Source: Clostridia bacterium (lineage in GTDB: Bacteria > Bacillota > Clostridia > Oscillospirales > UBA644). Taken from it: a DNA stretch of 64,000 nucleotides. The stretch spans positions 19,195 to 83,194 of the forward strand of contig JAGASR010000037.1 in NCBI GenBank assembly GCA_017621705.1. Direction: 5' to 3'. Made by a program: the position numbers and the translations under genes. The notes beneath the pieces are model-generated. The model worked only from the letters and a program-made list of their open reading frames with translations. It searched no databases and was not told the origin of the DNA. Of the stretch, positions 1-8,563 are shown one piece after another (position 1 is the stretch's first letter; each line of letters opens with the position of its first letter).

Positions 1-693
1 CACGGTCATGACGATCATACAGATGGCTGTTTACGTCTTCTCACTCTTCACAGCGATGAAATCATTCTTGAAAGAGTAATGCACGGATTCCCGTCATTTA
101 CTCATGCGAAGGGGGCATCCCCTGCTTCTTTCAGAATGAAAGAAACCGTAAAAGAAAAATATCCGGATATAAGTTGTCTGCAGCTTCATACGGGTCAGAA
201 ATTCAATCTTGCGGATATGACGGTAGAAGTAATTTACGCAGAAGAAGATACTGCAGAAGCCGTTGATCTTGAAAAAATTAACATCAGAGACTTTAACGGC
301 ACATCAACAATCATCAAGCTGACTGTCAAGGGCAAAACAATGATGATACTCGGGGATACAAACAGCGAGACAGAAGCGTTTACCGAAAAATACGGTAATC
401 CCGAAATTTGGAAGTCAGACATGGTTCAGGTTGCGCATCATTGTTTCAACTATCTGCCGAAAATGTATAAATGGATAGACGCGCCCTTTGCATCTGTTCC
501 TCACAGAAAAGAAGGAGCATACAGACCCGACAATATCCATAAGATCCAAGATGTTCTTCAATACGTAAAAGACGATCAGGTATATTATTCAGGTGATGCG
601 ACAAGAGGCTTTGAAATAACGGAAAACGGATTCAAGCTCATACATGAATCCCCCGTTGTCGGCAAGGAGTTTGACCACAGCTGGATGCACTAA
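1..693 (+). CDS. MBL-fold metallohydrolase, 3' part (5' end outside window)
   Basis: The reading frame is open from base 1, so the gene begins outside the window. The first visible residues, HGHDDHTDG, match the zinc-binding HxHxDH signature of the metallo-beta-lactamase fold. Further on, ILGDT (third ligand region) and VAHHCFN (like the GHHG region of ComEC-type hydrolases) complete the metal site. The C-terminus ends in a region (YYSGDATRGFEI) typical of small ComEC/Rec2-like MBL proteins. No neighbour upstream can be seen. The substrate is unknown; families of this type include phosphodiesterases and hydrolases. The call of the fold is firm, the function is not. Confidence 0.75.
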   Translation, partial: HGHDDHTDGCLRLLTLHSDEIILERVMHGFPSFTHAKGASPASFRMKETVKEKYPDISCLQLHTGQKFNLADMTVEVIYAEEDTAEAVDLEKINIRDFNGTSTIIKLTVKGKTMMILGDTNSETEAFTEKYGNPEIWKSDMVQVAHHCFNYLPKMYKWIDAPFASVPHRKEGAYRPDNIHKIQDVLQYVKDDQVYYSGDATRGFEITENGFKLIHESPVVGKEFDHSWMH

Positions 694-701
694 AAAAATT
701 A

Positions 702-734
702 ATTCCACGGTAGTATTTAAAACTGCCGTGGAAT
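702..734. terminator. Bidirectional terminator between convergent genes
   Basis: A 13-bp stem (702-714 with 722-734, one G-U pair) with a 7-base loop lies between the ends of two convergent genes. The minus-strand side has the better U-tract (seven A on the plus strand at about 692-698), so it should stop the fucosidase transcript and probably the plus-strand one too. Confidence 0.75.
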
Positions 735-761
735 ATTTGTTTATACTGTAATCTTACTATT

Positions 762-1745
762 TTATCTTATTTTTCCGACTTCACGCAAAATATCAACAGC
801 AGGCGCAGGAATTCTTCCAAGGTGATCGGGGCCGACATTAAGAAGAAGATTCGCCCCCTGGGAATTACATCTGTTAAGAATCTCAAGAACTGTTTCGGGA
901 CTCTTCCAATTATTATCAAAAGATTTGTATCCCCAGGTATTATTAAGAGTTATGGGAGATTCAACAAGTCCCTCGCTGTGTTGATCGGGAAGAGAGTTGT
1001 CATTACCTGAGCTGTAGTCGCCGTAATAATTTCCGAGACGGGAACTGACAAGACAACCGGGCTGGCATTCTCTTACAAGCTCAAATAGCTCTTTTGAGGA
1101 TTCCGCGCTCTGCTCGTCCATCGGAGTATCAAACCAAATAAGACAAATATCGCCGTACTTGGTAAGAATTTCTCTAACCTGAGGTTTGATCTTCTTTTCA
1201 AGACAGATTCTGTAGTCTTTTTTATCATTGTTAGGAAAATCCCATGAATTGCCCCAATAACAAGAAACATCTCGGTCTTCATGATGATGCATTTTCAAAT
1301 ATCCGCCACCATGCTCCTCATGCCAGTCAAGACACTGTGAATAATACAATCCGAGTTTAATACCGTGTTTATAACATGCTTCCGCAAGTTCTCCGATTAT
1401 ATCTCTTTTAAACGGAGTGGCATCAACACAGTTATAATTATCAACATCAGATTTAAACAAACAAAAGCCATCATGATGCTTACTTGTTACAACTATATAT
1501 TCCATACCCGCACTTTTGGCGATTCTGACCCATTCTTCAGCATTAAAATAAATGGGGTTGAAAATATCTGCAAGCTTCGAATATTCTGCTATGGGTATTT
1601 CATATTGATGCATTACCCATTCACCTATATAATTCATTCTTTGAGAACGCCACTCGCCTCCGAGCACACTGTAAAGACCCCAGTGAACCATCATGCCGAA
1701 TTTAGCATTCTTAAACCATTTTTTATTTTCTTCTAATGTTACCAT
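762..1745 (-). CDS. GH29 alpha-L-fucosidase-like glycoside hydrolase
   Basis: A 327-residue protein with the GH29 pattern: KFGMMVHWGLYS at residues 15-26, TSKHHDGF at 87-94 and LIWFDTP near 202-208, where Asp206 is the expected catalytic nucleophile. There is no signal peptide, so it should act in the cytosol on imported fuco-oligosaccharides or fucosides. It is short for the family (often 430-500 residues), holding essentially only the catalytic barrel without the C-terminal beta-sandwich. It has its own promoter and terminator and stands alone. Some GH29-fold proteins act on other substrates, so fucose specificity is an inference. Confidence 0.85.
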   Translation of the reverse strand: MVTLEENKKWFKNAKFGMMVHWGLYSVLGGEWRSQRMNYIGEWVMHQYEIPIAEYSKLADIFNPIYFNAEEWVRIAKSAGMEYIVVTSKHHDGFCLFKSDVDNYNCVDATPFKRDIIGELAEACYKHGIKLGLYYSQCLDWHEEHGGGYLKMHHHEDRDVSCYWGNSWDFPNNDKKDYRICLEKKIKPQVREILTKYGDICLIWFDTPMDEQSAESSKELFELVRECQPGCLVSSRLGNYYGDYSSGNDNSLPDQHSEGLVESPITLNNTWGYKSFDNNWKSPETVLEILNRCNSQGANLLLNVGPDHLGRIPAPAVDILREVGKIR

Positions 1746-1773
1746 AAAAACACCCCTACCTTCATGTGGCCCA

Positions 1774-1802
1774 ATTATATCATATCATTGTCAAAAAGTC
1801 AA
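1774..1802 (-). promoter_or_regulatory. Sigma-A-type promoter of the GH29 gene
   Basis: On the minus strand TTGACT (1797-1802) and TATAAT (1774-1779) are separated by exactly 17 bases, about 30 bases before the start codon at 1745. Confidence 0.8.
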
Positions 1803-1868
1803 CACACGTAATATGAAACGATTGCTTTGATTTTATCTGAAAGTTCACGCATTTACTACATTAAAGCA

Positions 1869-1897
1869 TTGACAAAGAAATAATTATATGATATAAT
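1869..1897 (+). promoter_or_regulatory. Sigma-A-type promoter of the DUF1538 gene
   Basis: Perfect TTGACA (1869-1874), 17-base spacer and TATAAT (1892-1897), followed about 55 bases later by an AAGAAGG ribosome binding site. Confidence 0.85.
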
Positions 1898-1958
1898 TAT
1901 AATAGGTAGATTTATGCAACATTAAGCTTTACATAAAATAATAAAGAAAGAAGGTGCT

Positions 1959-3485
1959 GTGTTGAACCAGAAATTAAAAGAAAAAATTTATGAATCACTC
2001 GCGGCGGTCTTGCCTATAACGGCTATCGTTTTTCTTATAAGCTTGTTTTTTGTTCCGATGGATCTCGGAAAAATCGCAATGTTTTTATCGGGTTCGGTAA
2101 TGCTTATAATAGGTATGGGGCTGTTCCAACTCGGCGCGGAGATGTCAATGACACCTATCGGTGAAGGTATCGGTGTTCAGATATCAAAAACGCGTAAAAT
2201 GATTATCGTTCTGCTTATCGGCTTTCTGATGGGCGTTATAATAACGATATCCGAACCTGACTTGCAGGTTCTTGCAGAACAGGTGCCTGCCGTTCCGAAT
2301 CTGACACTTATTCTTACGGTTGCAATCGGTGTCGGCATATTCCTTGCGCTTGCGATAATGAGAATTCTTCTTCGAATCAGTCTTTCAAAGATGCTTATAA
2401 TTCTTTATATTGCATTGATGATCGGCTCGTTCTTTATTCCGAAAGAGTTTATTGCTGTGGCGTTTGACTCCGGCGGTGTTACGACAGGTCCGATGACAGT
2501 ACCTTTTATCATGGCGCTGGGTGTCGGTCTTGCATCCGTCCGAAGCGACAAAAACGCGACGAGCGACAGTTTCGGTCTCGTTGCGCTTTCAAGTATCGGC
2601 CCTATTATCGCAGTTCTTATTCTCGGTCTTTTCTTTAAACCGACGGAAGCTGAATATTCGCTTTCTCATATTGCGGATGTTTACACAACGCAGGACGTCG
2701 TTATGGTATTCATCAAGGGTTTACCGAAATATATTGAAGAAGTTGCGATATCAATTCTTCCGATAGTACTTGTTTTTGCGATATTCCAGCTTGCCTGCAA
2801 AAGATATCAGAAGGCGCAGGTCAAGAGAGTTATAATCGGTTTACTTTATACATATCTCGGTCTTGTAATGTTCCTTTGCGGTGTTAACATAGGTTTTGCG
2901 CCCGTAGGTTCGTTCCTCGGAGAGGAACTTGCATCGTTATCCTATAATTGGATACTTATCCCGATCGGCGCGCTCATCGGTTACTTTATTGTCAAAGCAG
3001 AACCTGCTATTCAAGTTCTTAACCATCAGGTAGAGGGTGTTACGAATGGCGCTATATCCGTAAGGGCGATGAACAGAAGTATGTCGATTGGTGTTGCGGT
3101 GAGTGTGGCACTTGCAATGCTCAAAGTTCTTCTCAGTATTCCCATCCAGTGGATAATCATTCCGGGGTATGCTGTTGCATTGATCCTTTCATGCTTTGTA
3201 CCTAAGATATTCGTCGGTATCGCGTTCGACTCAGGCGGAGTTGCCAGCGGACCTATGACTACGACTTTCCTTCTGCCGCTCAGTATCGGCGTTTGCGAAG
3301 CGACCGGCGGTAATATAATGACAGACGCATTCGGCGTTATTTCTCTTGTTGCGCTCACCCCCCTTATCGCTATTCAGATAATGGGTCTCGTATTTAAGTT
3401 CAAGACTATGAACGAAGAGCAGAAAGTTACGCCTATCATCTCGCAGGCAGATGCAGATGAAATCTTTGATTTTGAGGAGGATTAA
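1959..3485 (+). CDS. DUF1538 integral membrane protein
   Basis: A 508-residue hydrophobic protein with about a dozen membrane segments arranged as an internal duplication: the motif AFDSGGVTTGPMT in the first half returns as AFDSGGVASGPMT in the second. This duplicated DSGGV-GPMT pattern is characteristic of DUF1538 family proteins, probable transporters of unknown substrate. The start is either GTG at 1959 or TTG at 1962; the AAGAAGG site at 1948-1954 is better spaced for 1962. Only three bases separate its stop from the P-II-like gene, a pairing known for this family, which suggests control of the transporter by a P-II-type signalling protein. Confidence 0.85.
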   Translation: MLNQKLKEKIYESLAAVLPITAIVFLISLFFVPMDLGKIAMFLSGSVMLIIGMGLFQLGAEMSMTPIGEGIGVQISKTRKMIIVLLIGFLMGVIITISEPDLQVLAEQVPAVPNLTLILTVAIGVGIFLALAIMRILLRISLSKMLIILYIALMIGSFFIPKEFIAVAFDSGGVTTGPMTVPFIMALGVGLASVRSDKNATSDSFGLVALSSIGPIIAVLILGLFFKPTEAEYSLSHIADVYTTQDVVMVFIKGLPKYIEEVAISILPIVLVFAIFQLACKRYQKAQVKRVIIGLLYTYLGLVMFLCGVNIGFAPVGSFLGEELASLSYNWILIPIGALIGYFIVKAEPAIQVLNHQVEGVTNGAISVRAMNRSMSIGVAVSVALAMLKVLLSIPIQWIIIPGYAVALILSCFVPKIFVGIAFDSGGVASGPMTTTFLLPLSIGVCEATGGNIMTDAFGVISLVALTPLIAIQIMGLVFKFKTMNEEQKVTPIISQADADEIFDFEED

Positions 3486-3488
3486 ACG

Positions 3489-4196
3489 GTGGCAACTGAA
3501 GGTAAAAAAACTGAATTCAGAGTACTGTTTCTAATAGCATCTCAAAAACTAGGTCTCAAAGCTCAAGATCTATTTTTGGCAAATCATCTCCCGATGCAAT
3601 ATCATGTTTTAGGCAAAGGTACAGCATCCGGTGAAATAATAGATATACTTGGTCTCGGCGAGATTGAAAAGACGATAATCGTTTCAATGATGCAAAGAGA
3701 AAAAGCATCGGAAATGCTCGCTCAATTAAAAAACAGACTTTATCTCGGAACTCCGAACACGGGTATAGCGTTTACCTTGCCCATTTCGGGAGGAAGCGGA
3801 GCGGCGGTAAGGCTGATGAAAAATGCCGAATCAGAGAATTATCCTGAAAGGACTGAAGAAAAGAGAATGAATAACAAGCACGTAATGATAATGGCATTCG
3901 TAAACCAAGGTTTCAGCGAAGAGGTCATGGCGGCGGCAAAACCCGCAGGCGCAGGCGGCGGAACTGTTTTCCACAGCAGACGTGTTTCCAGCGAAGAATC
4001 AAGACAGATCTGGGGCATTACGATCCAGCAGGAAAGAGAAGTCGTTCTCATTCTTGCAGACGATGATAAGAAAGTCCCCATAATGCAGGCTATCACCGAA
4101 AAATGCGGTGTACAGAGCGATGCACACGGCATAGTCGTCTCCCTTCCCGTTGACGAAGTTGCAGGCCTCAATACATACGCATCACTTTCACTGTAA
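3489..4196 (+). CDS. P-II family nitrogen-regulator-like protein, tandem domains
   Basis: A 235-residue soluble protein with a GTG start chosen because a strong GAGGAGG site (3474-3480) lies inside the end of the preceding gene. It seems to hold two P-II/GlnB-like ferredoxin folds: one at about residues 8-110 and a second from about 128 (MNNKHVMIMAFVNQGFSEEVM) with a glycine-rich loop PAGAGGGTVFHSR resembling the P-II nucleotide loop. P-II proteins bind ATP/ADP and metabolites and dock on transporters; here the partner is very probably the adjacent DUF1538 membrane protein. No uridylylation tyrosine could be identified with confidence. The signal sensed is unknown. Confidence 0.75.
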   Translation: MATEGKKTEFRVLFLIASQKLGLKAQDLFLANHLPMQYHVLGKGTASGEIIDILGLGEIEKTIIVSMMQREKASEMLAQLKNRLYLGTPNTGIAFTLPISGGSGAAVRLMKNAESENYPERTEEKRMNNKHVMIMAFVNQGFSEEVMAAAKPAGAGGGTVFHSRRVSSEESRQIWGITIQQEREVVLILADDDKKVPIMQAITEKCGVQSDAHGIVVSLPVDEVAGLNTYASLSL

Positions 4197-4332
4197 AACA
4201 ACTTAAAACAGATAAACGGCATGACTGATTTGATCGGTCGTGCCGTTTTTGTTAAATCAAATCCTGCTGCTTCAAATTATCAACTGTCGGTTAAACTATG
4301 TTGCGTGTCTGTGCCTTGCAAGATTCTTATTT
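4196..4332 (+). repeat. 137-bp direct repeat, copy 1
   Basis: This copy matches 5575-5711 with 7 differences by eye (about 95% identity). It starts at the stop codon of the P-II-like gene and contains that gene's terminator plus the -35 box used by the following regulator gene. The two copies enclose the XRE regulator gene. Confidence 0.9.
4214..4250 (+). terminator. Intrinsic terminator of the DUF1538/P-II operon
   Basis: A 15-bp stem (4214-4228 with 4234-4248, two G-U pairs) and a T-run at 4246-4250. Confidence 0.85.
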
Positions 4333-4344
4333 ATAGTGTATAAT
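4316..4344 (+). promoter_or_regulatory. Promoter of the XRE regulator gene
   Basis: TTGCAA (4316-4321, inside the repeat) and TATAAT (4339-4344, just outside it) with a 17-base spacer. Confidence 0.75.
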
Positions 4345-4391
4345 ATATTCAGAAACACCGGTGATTCAAATTTCAGAAACGAGGTAAAAGT

Positions 4392-5525
4392 ATGCAATTA
4401 TACATTGGAGAAAATATAAAGCGTCTGCGCAAGCAAAAGGGAATCACGCAAGACACCCTCGCGGAGCATATGCACGTTTCGACGGCGGCTGTTTCAAAAT
4501 GGGAGAGAAACGAGTCACTTCCCGATATTAGCCTTGTTATACCGCTCGCATCATACTTTAATGTATCAACCGATGAAATATTAGGTCTCGACACCGCAAA
4601 AAACGAAGAAAAAATCAATCAGTATTTAGAAAAGTCCCAGAATCTTGCTGCGACAGGAAAAGCATGTGAACGTTTTGAATTAATCACGAAAGCATACGAT
4701 GAATTTCCAAACGATTGGAGAATCATTGAAGAGTATATGTGGCAACTCAACTATGATCCTAATTGCACAGAGCCACATGGTAACGAAGTTCATAAAGAAG
4801 AGTTATATCGTTTGTGCGAACGTGTCCTTGATGAATGTACTATGGATAAAACAAGATATGCAGCACTCTCAATTATAGGTGGACTGTACATTCTTGATGG
4901 CGAAAAGGAAAAAGCTATAGAGACAGCAAAACGTTTTCCGCCCTATTGGATGACAGTAGGAGAAGAACTTGAAGGCTGTTTTGACCGTGACAATGGTAAG
5001 ATTGATGGTTGGTTTATACAGTTGCGAGAAAATATCTGGGATATCACAGATATTCTTCAGGTAAAAATCAGAAATGCAGCATTGAACGCAAAAGATACGA
5101 ATCATCATGAACAGATCAAACATATCCAAAAAGCAATATCACTCATAAACCTGATTTTTGACGATGGGGATTATGGTTTCTACAATTATGATCTGAGCAA
5201 TCTCTATATTTGGATTGCAAATCGATATTTTTGGATGAACGATTTCGACAAAGCATTTGAAAATTACGAACTCGGATTCAAGTATGCCAAGGCTTATGAC
5301 GATTTGCCGAAAATCATAACGCATACATCATTCTTAGTAAAAGGAAAAATCTTTGATATGTCGAAAACCAATTCGGATAACGAAGAAAATATGGTTGCGT
5401 ACACTATAAACAGACTGCGGTCATGGGGAATATACGAAAAGATGAAAGACATTCCTAAAATGAAAGCACTGATTGCTAAATACGAGCCATTAGTGGGAAA
5501 TAAAAAAGATTATTCTCAAACATAA
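4392..5525 (+). CDS. XRE-family regulator with TPR-like C-terminal region
   Basis: A 377-residue protein. Residues about 5-60 form a classical helix-turn-helix (IKRLRKQKGITQDTLAEHM then STAAVSKWERN), the N-terminal module of the XRE family. The rest is helical and rich in paired aromatic/alanine positions (for example NRYFWMNDFDKAFENYELGFKYA), like the tetratricopeptide-type repeats of peptide- or partner-sensing XRE regulators. The start codon follows GAGGT at 4381-4385. It is transcribed alone: promoter in front, a duplicated terminator behind. The whole gene is bracketed by a 137-bp direct repeat, as if acquired or duplicated as a cassette. Target genes are unknown; the neighbouring sigma-like gene is a candidate. 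Confidence 0.8.
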   Translation: MQLYIGENIKRLRKQKGITQDTLAEHMHVSTAAVSKWERNESLPDISLVIPLASYFNVSTDEILGLDTAKNEEKINQYLEKSQNLAATGKACERFELITKAYDEFPNDWRIIEEYMWQLNYDPNCTEPHGNEVHKEELYRLCERVLDECTMDKTRYAALSIIGGLYILDGEKEKAIETAKRFPPYWMTVGEELEGCFDRDNGKIDGWFIQLRENIWDITDILQVKIRNAALNAKDTNHHEQIKHIQKAISLINLIFDDGDYGFYNYDLSNLYIWIANRYFWMNDFDKAFENYELGFKYAKAYDDLPKIITHTSFLVKGKIFDMSKTNSDNEENMVAYTINRLRSWGIYEKMKDIPKMKALIAKYEPLVGNKKDYSQT

Positions 5526-5574
5526 AAATAATTTTGTTAATTGGTACGAATTACTGTCTTTGTAAAACCATTAT

Positions 5575-5711
5575 AAACAACTTAAAACAGATAAACGGCA
5601 TGACTGATTTGATCGGTCGTGCCGTTTTTATTAAAACAAATCCTGCTTCTTCAAATTTTCAACTGTCGGTTAAACCGTATTGCGTGTCTGTGCCTTGCAA
5701 GATTCTTATTT
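5575..5711 (+). repeat. 137-bp direct repeat, copy 2
   Basis: Second copy of 4196-4332, displaced by 1379 bases. It supplies the terminator of the XRE gene. Substitutions are scattered outside the terminator stem, which is identical in both copies. Confidence 0.9.
5593..5629 (+). terminator. Intrinsic terminator of the XRE gene
   Basis: The same 15-bp stem-loop as at 4214-4250, with T-run 5625-5629. Confidence 0.85.
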
Positions 5712-5729
5712 TTGATTTGATATTAATTA

Positions 5730-5758
5730 TAGACAACCTCAAATTTTTGTGATATAAT
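5730..5758 (+). promoter_or_regulatory. Promoter of the sigma-like gene
   Basis: TAGACA (5730-5735), 17 bases, TATAAT (5753-5758). The rest of the 5526-5841 gap is the repeat copy; nothing else was seen. Confidence 0.7.
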
Positions 5759-5841
5759 TTTATTAAAACAGCGAATCAACCATATTTTTCTGCAACTAAT
5801 ATGCTGAAAACAGCCAAAGACGGCAGAAAGGAGAAACCTCT

Positions 5842-7503
5842 ATGATCGAATTTGAAAAAGATTTTGAGAAGCAGAGTGAGGTATATTTGGAGTATCTCTA
5901 TCGCCTTGCTCAAAAACTGTATAACGATTGTCCGAATATTGATGCCTTGATACAGGACACGCTTACGGTCTTGATTATAAAAGTCCGCAATGGAGAAAAG
6001 GTTGAACACACCAAGGGATTTTTATCTGCAGTTCTCAAAAATAAATACAATGCATGGCTTCGTGAAAAGTACAAAGCAGAATACGTAGAATACTCTGACG
6101 GTACTATCAGCGAAACACACAACGATTTAACAGAATGGGAAGAAGCCCAAAGCAAAAAAGAAGAATACGAATCGGTACGCCGTGAGATCGGACGTCTGAT
6201 CCGCATTTATCGTGATGTCACAGTACGCCACTACGTTCACGGCCAAACTGTAGATCAGATTTGCAAAGAGTTGGGTCTACCCCGAGGAACGGTATTATCC
6301 CGTCTGTCAACGGCAAGAGATCAGATCAAAGAGGGACTTGAAAATATGGAAAAATATTCGCAAATCAGTTATGAACCTAAATCCGCATCCATTGGTATAT
6401 GGGGCAACTGCGGACTAAACAGCGAACCGTTCTCTCTTATGCGATCGGATATTGAAGCTAATATATTGAATTTGGCATATGAAAATCCCGTATCGGTGCG
6501 TGGCATCGCTGATACAATGGGAATGCCATGCGCATATCTTGAACCTATAATTGATATTTTAATTCATGGTGAACTGATGGGAAGGACATCGGGGGGACTT
6601 GTTTATACCCGATGCTTCGTGCAGAAATACGAAGAGGCTTTTGGAGATATTCCTGCGCAAGAAAAGCTTGCCGATAAATATGCCTCCCGTGTATGGGAGA
6701 TCGTTTGGAAACATCTTGAACCGCTGACCGAGCATGATGACTTCGCGGAAATGTCCGACAAGCAAAAAGCAACAATGCTTTTGTTTATTATGAATCAGAT
6801 GCTAAGTGAAGTTTTACGTAATAGCCGTCCTGATTCGGAAAATACTCCTAAATATCCACCTGAACGTCCCGATGCAGGCAGATGGCTTGCAACAGTGACC
6901 GTATATGGGCATAATCAAAAAAATATTAACCAGTATGAAGGCTCCGGTCCCGTACGTGTTTCATACAGTTCAAATAATGATGGCAAGGTTGATTGTCAGA
7001 TGTTCGATTGTCAATCGCTTTTCGGTGATGCACATTGGGCATATAATAAGTTCAAATACAGATGTTCTCTGCAGAGTATTCTGAGGTTCTACGCATCATT
7101 GTTGCCTTGTGATGTTAAAATAGACACCGAGCTTATTTATGAGTTGATTCCCGAATTTGAAAAACTGTGTATAATAAAGCGTGACACTGACGGCGAGATC
7201 AAGCTGGATATTCCCGCATTGCCATTTACCGAAGTGACAGAGCATTGGAATCCTGTTTGCGAAACAATAAAGAAGGAACTATATGATCTGTTGTCGGATG
7301 ATCTGCGTATGCTTTGGTCCAAGACAAGGAACCGTGTGCCCAAGAATGTTGATGAAGCGGAATATTTCACTTATGCCGGAATGATGGGCGCGTATGTAAA
7401 AGCTCAGCTTCTCGCGATCGTGAACAAGAATCTGTTGCCTTATCCTGTGGTTATCGGCAAAACACCGCTGATTTACATTGCCTACCGAAAAAAGGATGCG
7501 TAA
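5842..7503 (+). CDS. ECF sigma-factor-like protein with large C-terminal extension
   Basis: A 553-residue protein preceded by AAAGGAG at 5828-5834. The first 175 residues look like a sigma-70-type factor: a helical N-terminal part resembling region 2 (DALIQDTLTVLIIKVRN, with KGFLSAVLKNKYNAWLREK) and a clear region 4 helix-turn-helix (VRHYVHGQTVDQICKELG then PRGTVLSRLSTARDQI). Residues about 175-553 have no family I recognise; they include a second winged-helix-like stretch (NPVSVRGIADTMGMPCAYLEPIIDILIHGELM). Such an extension may sense a signal or act as a built-in anti-sigma/activator domain. No anti-sigma gene is adjacent. Calling it a true sigma factor rather than a regulator is an inference. 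Confidence 0.65.
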   Translation: MIEFEKDFEKQSEVYLEYLYRLAQKLYNDCPNIDALIQDTLTVLIIKVRNGEKVEHTKGFLSAVLKNKYNAWLREKYKAEYVEYSDGTISETHNDLTEWEEAQSKKEEYESVRREIGRLIRIYRDVTVRHYVHGQTVDQICKELGLPRGTVLSRLSTARDQIKEGLENMEKYSQISYEPKSASIGIWGNCGLNSEPFSLMRSDIEANILNLAYENPVSVRGIADTMGMPCAYLEPIIDILIHGELMGRTSGGLVYTRCFVQKYEEAFGDIPAQEKLADKYASRVWEIVWKHLEPLTEHDDFAEMSDKQKATMLLFIMNQMLSEVLRNSRPDSENTPKYPPERPDAGRWLATVTVYGHNQKNINQYEGSGPVRVSYSSNNDGKVDCQMFDCQSLFGDAHWAYNKFKYRCSLQSILRFYASLLPCDVKIDTELIYELIPEFEKLCIIKRDTDGEIKLDIPALPFTEVTEHWNPVCETIKKELYDLLSDDLRMLWSKTRNRVPKNVDEAEYFTYAGMMGAYVKAQLLAIVNKNLLPYPVVIGKTPLIYIAYRKKDA

Positions 7504-7538
7504 CCTGAAAATTATTAAAAACCCATCTGTTTTTCGGC

Positions 7539-7567
7539 TTGACTTTTCTTTGTTAATATGATAAGAT
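7539..7567 (+). promoter_or_regulatory. Promoter of the esterase gene
   Basis: TTGACT (7539-7544), 17 bases, TAAGAT (7562-7567), upstream of an AAGGAG site. Confidence 0.65.
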
Positions 7568-7606
7568 TAATACATAGAATCATATTTCAGACAAGGAGAT
7601 GTTAAC

Positions 7607-8386
7607 ATGATTGAAATACAGATGTGGGACAACGTTCCGGCAGTTGACGGTTTTTCACCCGTACTTGAATATTATCCCGCTGAAAAGAAAAAAACAGATG
7701 CGACAGTCGTTATCTTCCCCGGTGGCGGATATGCAGGCAGAGCAGGTCACGAGGGCGAAGGATATGCGCTTTTCCTTAATTCGATCGGAATGGATGCGTT
7801 CGTTTGCGAATACAGAGTATCCCCCTATCGCTTTCCGATTCCCCTGCTCGATGCGAGACGCGCTGTAAGATACGTAAGAGCGAATGCCGAAAAATACGGT
7901 ATAGATCCGAATAAGGTTGCGGTCATGGGTTCTTCAGCAGGCGGACATCTTGCGGCGTTTGTTTCGACGTACAGAGATCCTATCGAATATGAAGGAGCAG
8001 ACGAGATCGATGCTATCTGTCCGATCCCGAATGCGACGATCCTCTGCTACCCCGTTATTCATCATCCCGATGAAACAAACGTTGCGCATGTCGGAAGCTA
8101 CGAAAACCTTATGGGAGAAAATAAAGATTACGAAAAAGTTTCTCCCGATCTGCTTGTAACAGACACGACTCCTACTGCGTTTATCTGGCACACTTCTGAT
8201 GACGGCGGCGTTAACGTTATAAACAGCTACCTTTACGCTACGGCGCTCAGAAACCACAATATAGAGCATGAAATGCATGTATTCCCCAACGGTCCTCACG
8301 GCCTCGGCCTTGCGAAAAACGACCATCACGTTTCACAGTGGACTGTTTCTTTGACGAACTGGTTTGTGTATTTAGGTTGGCTGTAA
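7607..8386 (+). CDS. Alpha/beta-hydrolase, esterase/acetylxylan-esterase-like
   Basis: A 259-residue cytosolic alpha/beta-hydrolase. The oxyanion-hole motif FPGGGY is at residues 37-42, the nucleophile elbow GSSAGGH places Ser110, and Asp198/199 (TSDD) and His231 (GPHGLG) complete the triad. This arrangement is that of the BD-FAE/Axe-type carbohydrate esterases and related hydrolases, which remove acetyl or feruloyl groups from sugars. With no signal peptide it would act on imported oligosaccharides, fitting the other glycosidases in the window. It is a single-gene unit with its own promoter. Confidence 0.8.
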   Translation: MIEIQMWDNVPAVDGFSPVLEYYPAEKKKTDATVVIFPGGGYAGRAGHEGEGYALFLNSIGMDAFVCEYRVSPYRFPIPLLDARRAVRYVRANAEKYGIDPNKVAVMGSSAGGHLAAFVSTYRDPIEYEGADEIDAICPIPNATILCYPVIHHPDETNVAHVGSYENLMGENKDYEKVSPDLLVTDTTPTAFIWHTSDDGGVNVINSYLYATALRNHNIEHEMHVFPNGPHGLGLAKNDHHVSQWTVSLTNWFVYLGWL

Positions 8387-8403
8387 AATTATATTAAGAC
8401 AAA

Positions 8404-8443
8404 ACCACCCGAGGAAGAGCTGTAAAACTCTTTTTCGGGTGGT
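8404..8443 (+). terminator. Probable terminator of the esterase gene
   Basis: Imperfect stem from ACCACCCGA (8404-8412) to its complement ending at 8443, with an inner GAAGAG/CTCTTT pairing. No T-run follows the 3' arm, so it may be a weak terminator or a 3'-end stabiliser. Confidence 0.5.
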
Positions 8444-8507
8444 AAATTTATATCAGAAATATATTTCGATTATCGAACATTTTCATGAAAGGCGAATTTA
8501 TTTATAC

Positions 8508-8535
8508 TTGCATTTTTTAGAAAATATGATATAAT
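8508..8535 (+). promoter_or_regulatory. Promoter of the leader/ABC exporter unit
   Basis: TTGCAT (8508-8513), 16 bases, TATAAT (8530-8535); about 15 bases on is an AAGGAG site for a short open frame. Confidence 0.75.
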
Positions 8536-8563
8536 AAAGGAAATAGACATAAGGAGTTTTTAT

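Noticed and set aside
4196..5711. Insertion sequence or transposon
   Set aside because: The repeats are direct, no terminal inverted repeats or transposase were found, and the enclosed gene is a regulator.
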